A stretch of 64,000 bases of DNA, taken from Anisus vortex (lineage: Eukaryota; Mollusca; Gastropoda; Planorbidae). Positions 1-11,210 of this stretch are shown here, piece after piece. Position 1 is the first letter of the stretch. Each line of letters opens with the position of its first letter. Below the pieces are notes generated by a model. That model made no database searches. It saw nothing but the letters and a program-made list of their open reading frames with translations, and was not told the origin of the DNA. A program made the position numbers and the translations under genes. The stretch covers positions 20,553,409 to 20,617,408 of the forward strand of contig OX421497.1 of assembly GCA_949126835.1 (NCBI GenBank), in the 5' to 3' direction.

Positions 1-176
1 CACAAAAAAAGACAATCAATGAATGGAAAAGAGAAGGCAGTGCAAGCTAAGCACCTCTACCCTTAGACCACCCAGATTGAAGGAATATGTAAGAGCTCAT
101 TTGCTCAATTTTGGGAAAGTTTGAGGTGTGGTGTTGTAATACGAATTTCTTTGTTGTAATTTAGTAGTTCTATCGC

Positions 177-631
177 ATCCATTCATCTCTATGGCGCTAC
201 AGCCTACAGCCCACGTAGGGCTTTGGCCTGCTCCACCACCTCCTCCCATTCGGGTCTATCCTTGGCTTTCCTTCGCCATGCCCGCACACCAAGATTTTGT
301 AGATTTGACTCTATAGCTTCGAGCCATCTTTGTCTTGGTCTGCCCCTAAGGCTCTTTCCTCTTGGTCTCTGGTGATGTACTGTTCTGGTTGCTCTGCCGT
401 CTGTCATTCTTTCCAAGTGGCCTGTCCACCTCATTCTGCCCTTCTTTATTTCAGCTACTACCATTGGATCCTCGTACAGAGTATATAGTTCTTCATTTGT
501 TCTTGTTCTCCAGCCATCTGTGTCTTGCACAGCTCCATATATCTTCCGCAGCATTGTTCTTTCCCAGATATTAAGCAAGGTCTCGATGGATTTTGTCATT
601 GTCCTTGTTTCACTAGTATACATCACCACTG
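177..631 (-). mobile_element. 5'-truncated RTE-like non-LTR retrotransposon, C-terminal end
   Basis: The minus strand from 629 to 204 encodes the last ~140 residues of a LINE-type polymerase protein: a degraded YGSETW-like start (YTSETRTMTK), an ERTMLRKIYG segment, RMRWTGHLERM, RGRPRQRWLEAIE, and a terminal RPEWEEVVEQAK. These are characteristic of the region after the reverse transcriptase in RTE-like elements. The copy is flanked by a perfect 15-bp target-site duplication, TAGTAGTTCTATCGC, at 162-176 and 632-646. This fixes both ends and shows a 5'-truncated insertion. The catalytic RT and the endonuclease are absent, so the copy is dead. The tail near 177 has a short ATCCATTCAT-like repeat typical of RTE 3' ends. 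The open frame suggests a fairly young insertion. Confidence 0.85.
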
Positions 632-706
632 TAGTAGTTCTATCGCTGATTGGCTAAAATAGCTTTGCAGTTGTTTTTTTAAACGAGAGCCTTATACGTA
701 TCCCTG

Positions 707-1176
707 AAGAGGACGACCGAAACCATACCGAAAGTTATACATTGACTTTCGGCCGAAACTGAAATCGAAACCTAAAGTTTCACTACACATTCGGCCGAAA
801 TCGAAAGATAAACCGAAATTGCCAAACAAAAGATTTTAAAAGACTGCACATTTATGTGAAATATTAGCCAGTTTATGGGAACTATTTAAGCAAACCATAG
901 AACATGTAGGGTAATATACAGTTGTGTATAGATGCATTATTTATTATTTTATTCAGAATTATCAATAAAAGTAATAGATGCAGCACTAGCGTTGCAGTCT
1001 GAATTTCGAAAGTTAAAATAGATATTCGACTGATAACCAAAACTCAATATCAGTCTCTGCCCAAAAGCAAACCGAAAGGTAACCTTTTGGCTTCGGCCGA
1101 AACCGAAACCACGCTGAAAGATACCGTTTGCCTACTTTCGGCACCGAAACCAAAACCGAATTTCGGTCGGCCTCTA
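707..1176. mobile_element. hAT-like non-autonomous element (MITE)
   Basis: The ends are imperfect inverted repeats: AAGAGGACGACCGAAA at the left against TAGAGGCCGACCGAAA read inward from the right. Many subterminal CCGAAA/TTTCGG blocks occur on both sides. This resembles non-autonomous hAT elements with pseudo-palindromic CCGAAA-rich ends. No convincing target-site duplication was found and no transposase is encoded. Exact ends could be off by a few bases. Confidence 0.5.
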
Positions 1177-2017
1177 CATGTTATGAACATAATAGGCATG
1201 CACGTAGTGGCAGTATAAAGAAGGAAATAATACCTGGAACGCAATCTTGTTTCCACATAATAATTATTGTGTTCTTTCTTGACATTGACACATTATTATT
1301 GGTGTTGTTTTCTACATGGAATTCTTTTTATTTTTTTATTCAGTAGTTATAAACATATCATCTCAACTACACAATATTGAATCAATCAGTGTGTTTTGTG
1401 CATGTGCTTGTGTGTAGGAAAGGGGGGAGAAATATGAAAAAAATCAAGCACGGGTAATCTGTTGACTTGGTTTATAAACTGTATTGATTGGTAGTCGCCT
1501 AAGTGTTTGCATTTCATTCGCTAGCACATAAATAAATACAAAAATAAAAAAGGGGAGATTACCCGAAATAGCCCACACGCTTGATTGGTCGAACGGATTT
1601 GAAAGCATGGAGGGAGACAGCAGGAAATGTTATGGGGGAAGGATGCAGTCGGGATGAACAAAACTATGTTTAGTTCGTATTAGTCTTTCTTTCAATGAAG
1701 GGGAAGGCTGATGGTGTGAGAAAGTAACAGTCATGATGCAAGGGAGGGGAGAAAATGTGGTGCGGCGTTGGGGTTGCCCATTCAGAAAGTCGGGTTCGAA
1801 ATACTAATTGGTATTGTTCTAATCTAATAGTCTTGAAACTTGTTTAGGTAAGTGAAGGTGGATAATGAGAGACAATGGACAGCCCATCCACGTGACGGTA
1901 TATATAAGCTTATATATTATATATCAGAGTTTCTGCTCACCACCATCCCCTCTCTCTCTCTCTCTCTTTCTTTCTCTCTCTTTAAAAAACACCAAAAGGC
2001 TTTTCAAATCCAATTAA
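1177..2017. other. no gene seen; includes a TC-rich simple repeat
   Basis: No supported coding region. 1948-1982 is a (TC)n-like pyrimidine tract directly before the SINE that follows. Confidence 0.6.
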
Positions 2018-2200
2018 GGGACACGGGGCTGGCGTACCGATGGTTCTAGCCTCTAGGTTCGAATCCTGGTGAAGGCTAAGATTTGTTCTCGGTACTGAAG
2101 GGTGTCCCTGAGTCTACCCAGTCTACTTAGCTTTGATGGGTACCTGACATTAGTTGGGACAAAGTAAAGGCGGCTGGGCATTGTGCTCGCCACACAATCT
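2018..2200 (+). mobile_element. tRNA-derived SINE, family A
   Basis: A polymerase III B-box-like block (GGTTCGAATCCTGG) begins the recognisable part. A body follows (GTGTCCCTGAGTC, GGTACCTGACATT, TAAAGGCGGCTGGGCATTG) that recurs almost unchanged at 30,345-30,480. The 5' tRNA-like head is more diverged than in the 30.3-kb copy. Fragments on the opposite strand lie at 50.2, 50.6 and 51.8 kb. Confidence 0.75.
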
Positions 2201-3285
2201 CTTAGTATGTATATATCTATTTATCTATCTCTGTCTGTATCCCTCTATGCGCCTATACATCTATCTACAAAATCATCTTTGTAATGTATAGATTCACTTT
2301 GGAAAAAGAAAACGATTTTTTTGCTGTCTTGTTTTCTTTACTTGTTGCGCATACTGTCAGATTTCAAACTAGAATAACGCAATTTATTGTAAGGAGTTTG
2401 GCTCTAAAAGTGCCTTATTAAAACTAGACTAGAGGCACAAACAATCCCCCCCCCCCCCGCCCACACAAAAATGTGACAAAATGCATAATTTTTAATTTAG
2501 TTAATAATTCTTTTTTAATTGAATGGATACAATTCTAATTATAGAAAAACTGAGGAAAGATAATTTAATTGATACAAATTGTTTCGTTATTTTTGAGTCT
2601 ATTTTGTGGTTTCTTTACGTTGTTCAATTTCTCAGTCCCACATCTTCTTTCCTCGATGGCCTTGCTTGCGCAGACGTCATGGTTTCCATAGAAACCATTG
2701 ATCGGTAGCAAGGCTGGCTGAAGGAGGCCCAGTATTGGCGGTAGATGTGTCAATATATTTTCTTTTTGTACCATGGCATGGTCTAAATTAGAACTATTGA
2801 ATTTCCTTTTAAAGTCTCTAATAAAGTTAAGTGAAGAATTGAATGAATCTCTTAGCCATACAGTCCAACATAATTACTTTTTTTTTTGTTTGACGTGGTT
2901 GATTAGTATCGATGCCAGATAAATAATGATTTTATGGAGCCGATTTTCAATAGTCAGCTAATCACAGAGTCACTCAAATGTACTTTTCAATTAACAGATA
3001 TTATATCCTGAATCATCACATAGGCATCCATTTATTATCTTTTATCGTGATCTTTAATAATAATATTGTATTAACCAATTACAAACTATTTCTTTTTTTT
3101 TCCTGCTTCGATATGGAGACTTTCTTGATGAATTCATGAGACCGCCATGTGTTTTCTTAAGAAGATGCCTGTTCCACTAATGTTAATCTGGAAACTTCCT
3201 TAAGTAGGGTTATCTAAGCCGTTATTGTTATAAATTTGTTGTATTACAGGTCTAATTAAAAATGCATAGAACGTCTTGATCTTCT
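2201..3285. other. no gene or recognised element
   Basis: AT-rich sequence with a short CTAT-rich stretch near 2210-2270 and a C homopolymer near 2447-2457. No exon-like or TIR-bounded structure seen. Confidence 0.5.
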
Positions 3286-3425
3286 GCCTAGAACAGGGGT
3301 CGGCAACCTGCGGCACGCGAGCCGCATGCGGCTCTTTCGATGTCAAAATGCGGCTCTCCAGTTCCATGCGCAAATAGAAATAATTATATTATTTTATTTT
3401 CAAAACTTATAAAAATATTATACTG

Positions 3426-3428
<3 letters not shown>

Positions 3429-3478
<50 letters not shown>
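3429..3478. repeat. (AT)n microsatellite
   Basis: About 25 uninterrupted AT dinucleotides inside the hAT element. Confidence 0.95.
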
Positions 3479-3480
<2 letters not shown>

Positions 3481-3545
3481 TATATACTGAAAACGGGGTA
3501 AAATCACTCAACAAAGAACAGTGATAATAGGTGGAGTAATAATAA

Positions 3546-4545
3546 TAGCCAAATAATAATACTTGTATAGCGTTGGGAACAGTTATATGCGCCGTCAACA
3601 GTTACAGACAGAGAACAGACAACGAAAAAAGACGAAAATGTATACATGTACAGGTGAATACTGCTACTTGAATAGGCGCGTCTTCAGCCGACTCCTGAAG
3701 GTGTTGAAGCTAGGACTCTGGCAAAGCTGTAGAGGGAAGGCATTCCAGACAGACGGGCCCCCCATAGGAGAATGCACGTTGGCCAGCGGACACTAGCTTC
3801 GCACGAGAGATCTGAAGAGTTAGTGCATCAGAAGCCGAGCGGTAGCTAGTGCAGAGATCGGAGCAGAAGAGTGATATGAGTCGACTTCTTCTTCTTAAGG
3901 ACCAGTCGGGCAGCACAGTTCTGGACATGTTGGATGCCCTGAAGGGAGGAGGCTGATAGGCCAGCCAAGAGCGAATAGCAATAAATAATCCAAGCGGCAA
4001 AAGAGGAGAGAGATGACAAGCTTAACACAAGCTTCCTTGGTGAGATAGCAACGGATGGCGCAATACGAAGCAGGTGGAAGAAGCAGATTTTGGTGAGGAA
4101 GGAGATGTGGGGCTGCATGGACAGCGTGGAGTCCAGATAGACGCCAAGGCTCTTGACAGTCGGGGAGAAAGGTACTGTTGCGTCGGCCAGCTGAAGATCG
4201 GACGCAGTGAGCGACACGACCCTCCGTCTCGTACCGACGATAAGAGCTTTTTTTAACTTTAACTTGTTTTCCGTCATCCAGTTCTTGATGTCCAGAAAAC
4301 AGATTGAGATGGAAGCAAGGAGCCTGTCGAAGTCTTCGGGCTCAGCACTGTTATAGAGCTGGGTGTCATCGGCGAAAGAATGGTATTTTTGGTTGTGGCG
4401 TTCGATGACAAAGGATAGGGGTTGAGTGTAAAGGGTGAAAAGAACTGGACCGAGGACAGACCCCTGTGGCACACCATAGCAGACATGAACAGGCTGGGAG
4501 GATAGAGTAGACAGACAGCTGAAGCTGACAGCCGCTAGTCACTAC
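3546..4545 (-). mobile_element. CR1/L2-like non-LTR retrotransposon fragment nested in the hAT element
   Basis: The minus strand carries the C-terminal half of a LINE reverse transcriptase, preceded by a short stretch that leads into GVPQGSVLGPV. The 3' end, near 3546-3570, reads CGCTATACAAGT followed by ATT repeats, a common style of L2-type tail. The 5' edge near 4545 is estimated. No TSD was identified. The endonuclease and the first half of RT are missing. Confidence 0.8.
3846..4520 (-). pseudogene. reverse transcriptase fragment, CR1/L2 type
   Basis: An open frame of about 208 codons starts at PQGSVLGPVLFTLY (RT block 4) and contains the catalytic box as SFADDTQLY (RT block 5, the FADD form of YADD). 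KLKKALIVGT and KSLGVYLDSTLSM (thumb, LGVxLD) follow, then HVQNCAARLVL near the C-terminus. Order and spacing match the CR1/L2 side of the Jockey superfamily. The palm N-terminus, fingers and endonuclease are missing, so this is a truncated copy. It lies in the opposite orientation to the surrounding hAT remnant. A second frame on the same strand upstream (to 4659) is a shadow. Confidence is high for RT, moderate for the clade. Confidence 0.88.
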
Positions 4546-4679
4546 TTTGACTACTATATATACCACCCAGCCAGCAACCCAGCGGGCGGTAGTGTTCAGT
4601 CTTCTTCGGAGCAAAGTTGTGAGTTGGATGTCCAGAAAAGCATGCACGTCACGCTGCACAACTGGACAGTTCTAAACTC

Positions 4680-4905
4680 TAAAAGAAATGCCGCGAGTTG
4701 AGGCACTCATATTTGACGCATGGAATAGTCTTCCAGAATGCTACAGTGAGGTGAAGAAGTTGGCATTTGGAGTGCTGACGGTCTTCGAGTCAACATATTC
4801 GTGCGAGAAAGCGTTTTCTTGCATGAAATATAATATAAAAAAAATAAAGTAAGAAGCCAACTAACAAATAAAAATCTAGAGGCGTGCTAGAAACTGAAAA
4901 ATACA
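4680..4905 (+). pseudogene. hAT transposase C-terminal dimerisation remnant
   Basis: From 4688 the plus strand reads as ...AWNSLPECYSEVKKLAFG, then VLTVFESTYSCEKAFSCMKY, which matches the hAT C-terminal dimerisation pattern (KLA...LTxFxSTYxCExxFSxM) of ZBED5/SCAND3-type transposases. An in-frame stop after IKKIK and further stops show decay. The DDE core and BED zinc finger are absent. Its position between the matching TIRs supports it being the element's own former gene. Confidence 0.75.
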
Positions 4906-5298
4906 AGTTAAGAGCCAGATTTAGCCAAACTTTCAAAAGGCATTCAAGGCCAATGCTCCCATTGATGTAACTATTGTAAATATATATTATTCAATAATTA
5001 TAATTATAGGCCTACCATTTGATTACTAATTTTATTATTCTAGCAGAGATAGCTAAAATACTTTAATATATTTTGTGCGCAAAATGTGTATGTTTTATAT
5101 GAATAAATAGGCTTCTATTATTTCATATTTAAAGCTATTTATTTTAAATCAAAAATCAATTTTGTAGGCTAATCCTACTCCTAATCAAAAACGATAATAT
5201 TGAAAAAAAAGTTAGTGGCTCTTTAAAAACTGGGAAATTGTGTAAATTGTAACTTTTGGCTCTTCTGCCTCAAAAGGTTGCCGACCCCTGGCCTAGAA

Positions 5299-5780
5299 TG
5301 ACATGATCTTCTGCGTAGAGAGTATTGAAGTTCTGCCTATAACGTAATATGGACTAAAGAGGATCTTCTGACTAGAATAAAGCTCTTTATATTACTAAAT
5401 AAGTGTGATTTAATTTTCCAAGAAAAGGAGACGAAGAAGAATTATTAAGACATCGCATTTGCATTTCATTCTTGCTGTTAATATTGAATTCTGCAGACGT
5501 CAGACGTAGATTAACATTTCCCGCGCTTTTTTTTATTTTTCATTCTTTCTTACTTTTTTAAAATTGTAACAGTATTCACACTGAGATGGATGAAGGGCTT
5601 AGCTGAATAATTATTAACCTTTGCTTTGCGTGTCGGTCGTGTGGATTGCGTAGCCAACACAATGCAATCGAATCATTTTATGTTTACAACAACAAAAAAA
5701 TTCATGTTGCAGTCTTTTAAAAAAACTGGAAAAAGAAATCTTTTACCATATCTTATGTATATCGCACTCCCTATTTTATC
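5299..5780. other. no gene or recognised element
   Basis: AT-rich spacer with several homopolymer runs between two transposons. No exon-like sequence. Confidence 0.5.
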
Positions 5781-5783
5781 TTA

Positions 5784-7795
5784 GGGGACGTCCATTAATT
5801 ACGTCAACAAAATAGGGGGGAGGGGGTCTGAAAAAGTTTGACAATTGTTGACATGGGGGAGGGGGGTAGTTCAAGAAAAGTTGACGTCAACAATGTTACT
5901 TTTTATGAAGTAAATAATGTAACAAATTTAGTACTAAATTCTACATTTGTCCTGTTAAACTTAGGCTACATAGATAACATTAACAACATAATTTTACGTT
6001 AATACAAATATATCAATTATGTAAACTACATTTGATTTGTCCTTTTTGTGTCCATCTTGCTAGTTTGTAGATCTATGTATGGGTGGAAACTAATGCAATT
6101 GTTAGCAAGGCAAAGTGACCGACCAATTGTAGAAAACCTCACCTTTGCTGTCTAGCGTATGGTTGTCAGACACAATGGTGTCATAAGGAGGACACCGAGA
6201 GACAAAAGGTGTACATTGTGTTTCAATTGCATAGTTTCGCATTTAGTATGATTTTATTACAAGAGCTGCCGCTAAGTTTAAATGTGTATTGGTAAACTGA
6301 GAAGGAAACAGTTTTGTTAAAACTAACATATAAATTCAATGTAGGCTGAAAAGCAGCTTGCATTTGGTTGGGCAACTTTATAGCTCATGCACAAGTCTTC
6401 TAAAAAAAACGGGATAATTATTTTATTGTACAAATGATCATCTGTATATTAATTATATTCCTAACAAGTTAATACTAATTTTAAAATTTATTTGTCCTTA
6501 TGCCTACAAAAGGGGAGGCAGGGGAGGCAACTACCGTGTGTATATAATGTGTGTGTGTGGACAATATTGTAAGAAGGAATAGTGAACTAATGGTTAAAAT
6601 TAGGTTTGCTAAAACTGGTTTTTCTTCAAAACGGTTTTCGGTTCTATAAAACCGGTATAAAACCGGATTTCGGTTTCTCTACCCCTCCCCATCCCCCCTT
6701 CCCGCGCAATGTCACAAGTTACTGGCCGGAAAAGCCAAATGTTTTGTAGGTAGGCCTATATTTGAAAAATAATTCAAATTTAACTAGTGTATGCAGGGCA
6801 TTCAAGAGGTTCATTTTTTTAATACAATATGATTTTGTACGCTTTACCATAAAATTCTTTAGAACTAAAAAAAATCTGGGCTAATTGATTAAAACCGATA
6901 ATAGCTTTCAATAGTGATAATTAAATTTCCGATTATCGTTGACCATGATATTAAAAAGAATATGAAAAGGATTACGATGTTAATCCAGGATGCTTAGTAC
7001 GGAGATGCGTACGCAATCCAGGGTACTGCCATCGCTCCTGCGTATCTGTTGGGAACATAGTTTACAACGAGCCATCGTTAAAGACGTTTTTTCAAAATTT
7101 TCTGACTCAAAGGATTGTAACTGAACATTTGGTTTGATGTTGTTTTTATCGCAATCCATAGTTAGTATCTAGTCTAAGACTAAATAGTGTTAGCAAGGCA
7201 TTTCAAGAATTGTTTTGTGTGAATCCAACATTAAGCCATTTTATTAAAAATAGAAAAACCAAAAAAAAAAAGGCTTTGCTACTTGAAATAAGGATTAGGT
7301 TTAGATGTCTACCTCCCAACCAAGAAACCGATATCCAAGAAAATCAAAACCGGTTTTCGGTTTCAACATTAACATCCCTAGTTAAAATAGAAGGCTAATT
7401 TACAACTGGTGCACAATTTCCCCCTAAACTATTTGACAATTAACATTGTACCAAAAGCTATTTTAATAAAACGTAGAAGTAGACATGATTAAATATGTAT
7501 ATGAAAAGAAAAATAGTAAACAAATGAGAATTAGAGTCTATTAGAAATCTTTTAAACAAGTTTTAAATGGATTACAATTAATTAGCCTATAGTATAGACC
7601 TTTCCGTTTGAAATCTATTTTAAACATAAAAGCAAGCGTCTAAAATTGTGTTACTTGTTTGGGGGGGGGGGGGGGTAACCAATTGTTGACGTAATTATAT
7701 AGGGGGGGTCTCTGAAAGTTTGACAGTTGTTTACAAGGGGGAGGGGGGAGGTAAAAATCGCCTAAAAATTGTTGACGTAATTAATGGACGTCCCC
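5784..7795. mobile_element. non-autonomous DNA transposon with TTA duplications (PIF/Harbinger-like)
   Basis: Inverted termini GGGGACGTCCATTAATTACG at 5784 and its exact reverse complement ending at 7795; the repeat continues as TCAACAA. TTA flanks both ends (5781-5783 and 7796-7798). A 3-bp TWA duplication with G-rich ends suits PIF/Harbinger-type elements; the superfamily is inference. Long G-runs (5815-5870 and 7662-7750) are mirrored just inside both ends. No transposase is visible. A separate hAT-like element sits at 6601-7380. Confidence 0.72.
6601..7380. mobile_element. hAT-like MITE, ACCGG-rich family, copy 1 (nested)
   Basis: Perfect 8-bp TSD GTTAAAAT at 6593-6600 and 7381-7388. The ends are TAGG...and...AACATCCCTA, with repeated AAAACCGG/TTTTCGG subterminal blocks. 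The interior is closely similar to 23,401-24,133, for example the GATTATCGTTGACCAT block. No intact coding region. It is inserted in the TTA-type element at 5784-7795, so it is the younger of the two. Confidence 0.85.
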
Positions 7796-7799
7796 TTAT

Positions 7800-8747
7800 A
7801 TATATCAATATATAACACAACCTTTCTTTCTTATATATAACTTACACCCCTTATATCGTATGATACGTATCTTATATATAGCACAAACCCTTTCTATTTC
7901 ATCGTATATATATATAGGCCTATACTGCACACCCCTTCTATATTATATATAACTTACACCAATTCTATCGTATATATAACTTACACCACTTCTATCTTAT
8001 CTTATATATAACTTACACCACTTCTATCTTATCTTATATATGACTTACACCACTTCTATCTTATATATAACTTACACCACTTTTATCTTATATATAACTT
8101 ACACCACTTCTATCTTATATATAACTTACACCACTTCTATCTTATATATAACTTACACCACTTCTATCTTATCTTATATATAACTTACACCACTTCTATC
8201 TTATATATAACTTAAACCACTTCTATCTTATATATAACTTACACCACTTCTATCTTATCTTATATATAACTTACATCACTTCTATCTTATCTTAAATATA
8301 ACTTACACCACTTCTATCTTATCTTATATATAACTTACACCACTTCTATCTTATCTTATATATAACTTACACCACTTTTATCTTATCTTATATATAACTT
8401 ACACCACTTCTATCTTATATATAACTTTCACCACTTCTATCTTATCTTATATATAACTTACACCACTTCTATCTTATATATAACTTACACCACTTCTATC
8501 TTATATATAACTTACACAACTTCTATCTTATCTTATATATAACTTACACCACTTCTATCTTATCTTATATATAACTTACACCACTTCTATCTTATCTTAT
8601 ATATAACTTACACCACTTCTATCTTATATATAACTTACACCACTTCTATCCTATCTTATATATAACTTACATCTCTTATATTTTATCTTATATATAACGT
8701 ACACCACTCCTATCTTACATATAACTTACACCTCTTCTATCTTATCC
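7800..8747. repeat. AT-rich satellite, ~27/32-bp units
   Basis: About 30 tandem units built on CTTACACCACTTCTAT followed by CTTATATATAA. The core is 27 bp, and a 5-bp CTTAT insertion gives 32-bp variants that alternate irregularly with it. Units are degenerate at both edges. Confidence 0.93.
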
Positions 8748-8749
8748 TG

Positions 8750-9024
8750 GAGAGAATTCTTTATTCAAGTGTGCCTTCCGTTGGAAATTTAAAGCCTATT
8801 TAACATAGCACTTGCTATTCGGGTAGAATTCTTATGTGTAACCATATTTATTGAATTGAATTGTATGTGCGGGTATTTAATGTAGATACTATGTAGCATT
8901 GGTGTGGCTCGTAATAAAATAATATGAAAAACGGTATGCAGCTCTTAATATCTTCGTGTGTGCCCACCCCTGCACTACACACACAATTTTTTTTGCTCAA
9001 ATAGTAGCGAAGGATTTAATTAAT
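8750..9024. other. no gene seen
   Basis: Unique-looking AT-rich sequence. Confidence 0.4.
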
Positions 9025-9108
9025 TAATAATTGTTAATTGTTAATTTACATAGCGCCTCACTCCATGCTAATGCAAACATGCTCAGCGCGCTCATAAAAA
9101 CGAAACAA
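9025..9108 (-). mobile_element. SINE family B tail fragment
   Basis: The reverse complement matches the 3' end of the SINE at 28.7-28.8 kb: GAGCGCGCTGAGCATG, then a TGGAGTGAGGCGCTATG-like segment, then a short A/T repeat tail. The tRNA-like head is missing. Confidence 0.6.
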
Positions 9109-9215
9109 TAACACTCTAAAATAGTTTTAAACAAGGTTTTTGCCGATGGAGGCACGAAACGACAATAACATTCTAAAATAGTTTTAAGCTAAGTTTTTTT
9201 TTTGCCGATGGAGGT
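9098..9215. repeat. imperfect tandem duplication, ~60 bp unit
   Basis: Two adjacent copies contain CTAAAATAGTTTTAA and TTTTTGCCGATGGAGG. They differ by small indels in the T-run. Confidence 0.8.
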
Positions 9216-9718
9216 GTACTTGATCAACTTAGTTGAAAAGAAATGTCTTTAAATTCTTCTTGCATTTTGACAAGTGTTTTAAATGATGTTATGTTGTTGA
9301 TTTTCCCCACTAACTATTAGGACGACCCATTCCTATCTCAGCCCTTTTGTTTTTTTCAAATCAATATTCTAGCACTTTAAAGTCAGCCTTTACTGTTCCT
9401 GCATTATTGTATAATTTCGTTATATGTTCCCCACATTTTTCAGCATTCCATTATTTCGATGGAACTTTGTTGGCTAAGATTACTTTCATTCTATTCTATA
9501 CCAGGGCCAGAGGGCTGGTAACAGCAGCCACACAGAAGTCCACAAATCTAACTATAAGGTGTCCGAACGATTCAAATTCTTAATTCTATGTTCTATTCAA
9601 TGTTTGCTTTTCGCGTGGTCTCGTAAAGAACAACTTGTATAGTCTTCGAGTCTCGAAAATCTAACGTTTTCAAAGAATAACTCTTGAGTAAACTGTCAAA
9701 TCGGCACCAATATTATAT

Positions 9719-9921
9719 TCACAAATATGTTCACAAATGATCACAAATATCCTCACAAATATGTTCACAAATATGTTCACAAATATCTTCACAAATATGT
9801 TCAAAAATATGTTCAAAAATATATTCACAAATGTTCACAAATATGTTCACAAATATTCATAAATATGTTCAAACATATGTTCAAAAATATATTCACAAAT
9901 GTTCACAAATATGTTCACAAT
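9719..9921. repeat. 12-bp tandem repeat (ATGTTCACAAAT)
   Basis: About 16 units of ATGTTCACAAAT with variants (ATGTTCAAAAAT, ATCTTCACAAAT). Open reading frames across it are repeat artefacts. Confidence 0.9.
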
Positions 9922-10410
9922 CAAGATGCTTTTCTTTTCTCTTTTACGTCATATTGAACATTTGCAGTTATGCCAACAAGTTTATACATCCACACCAGCC
10001 CATGGCGAATTTCGGCCGATACACTGTTTATAGGGACTAACGAGCATTTTACTTTTCACACACTTTAATAAAGTCACTTTGAACCTTAAGACCTATTTTA
10101 TAGACTAGTGAAGCCATGCCTTTTTTTTTTAAAGGCTCCAATAAAGCTATCTACCAAAATAATAAGCCTACACGCAGATCAATTTAAAAGGGTCTCTAAA
10201 AAACAATACCGGACGAACCTTCCGGTTCTTGAGTCCAGGGCGTAACCATCTAAAGGGGTGGATCAAGAAGGGAGGCACAACAATATCCTGTCCGAGACTC
10301 AGTCATATAGTGATGAAATCAGAAGGGAAATTCAATAAAGCGCCCATCAAATGCTGTCAAGTAAATTTCTTATTTCTGTGTTGTTGTTCTTTAAGGACTC
10401 TTATGTGTAA
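9922..10410. other. no gene seen
   Basis: No conserved coding signal. It ends in the poly-T tract at 10,411-10,450. Confidence 0.4.
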
Positions 10411-11035
10411 TTTTTTTTTTTTTTTTTATTTTTATTTTTTTTTTTTTTACCAGTCTTTATGATTAAAGTGTTTAGTTGCTTAGCAAAGGAAAAATATCTA
10501 ACTATCCTTAGAAAACTACATAGTTAGGCCTATGTAGCCTATATATGTTTTTATGTGTGTGTGTGTGTTTATGTATGATTTTCTTTGTGTGTGTCTATAT
10601 GTGAATGTTTATTTGAAATTGTCTGTGTGTAAGTGCCTATATGTGTGTGTGTTTAAATGTCTTTATATCTGCGTTTATGTATAATGTGTTTCTGTTTGTT
10701 TGTATAACTTTTAATATATCCTAGAAGATTTAAATATCTATATTTATGTGTGTTTGTGTAGGATTGTCTATAGCCTACATGTCTTTATAATGTCTTTATA
10801 TCTGTTTTTATGTATAATGTGTTTATGTGTGTGTGTGTGTATTTGTATAACCTTCTATATATTATGTGCGTGCTTAATTCTGTATATTTGTGTGCGTGTT
10901 TAAATTTCGTAATGTGAGTGTGTGTTTAAATGTCGTAATGTGAGTGTGTGTTTAAATGTCGTAATGTGAGTGTGTGTTTCAATGTCGTAATGTGAGTGTG
11001 TGTTTAAATGTCGTAATGTGTGTGTGTGTTTATCT
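10411..11035. repeat. poly-T and GT-rich simple sequence with 26-bp repeats
   Basis: 10,411-10,450 is nearly pure T. 10,545-10,900 is GT/TATG-rich. 10,905-11,030 holds about five units built on GTGTGTGTTTAAATGTCGTA followed by ATGTGA. Confidence 0.85.
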
Positions 11036-11154
11036 ATCACTGTTTATACGTGAGTGTTTTTAATTATAAATGTCTGTTCCCAACTCTCTGTCAATTACTA
11101 GACATACATTGATCTACGCACACTTGACTCATTCATTTCTCTTTCTTGTTCTGC

Positions 11155-11210
11155 TCACACACACCCTTCCCACACACACACATATACACACACACATATA
11201 CTCACACACA
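11155..11210. repeat. (CA)n-rich microsatellite
   Basis: Interrupted CACACA/CATATA run. Confidence 0.85.

Larger units (their letters stand above)
3294..5290 (+). mobile_element. hAT DNA transposon, 2.0 kb, with nested LINE insertion
   Basis: Perfect 16-bp terminal inverted repeats (CAGGGGTCGGCAACCT and its reverse complement) bound the element. A perfect 8-bp duplication GCCTAGAA flanks it at 3286-3293 and 5291-5298. CAG-type ends with 8-bp TSDs define hAT elements. A subterminal 16-bp palindrome, GAGCCGCATGCGGCTC, lies at 3319-3334. The only transposase trace is the C-terminal dimerisation region near 4.7-4.9 kb. The middle is occupied by an AT microsatellite and a CR1/L2-like LINE on the other strand, so this copy cannot move itself. 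Confidence 0.92.
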
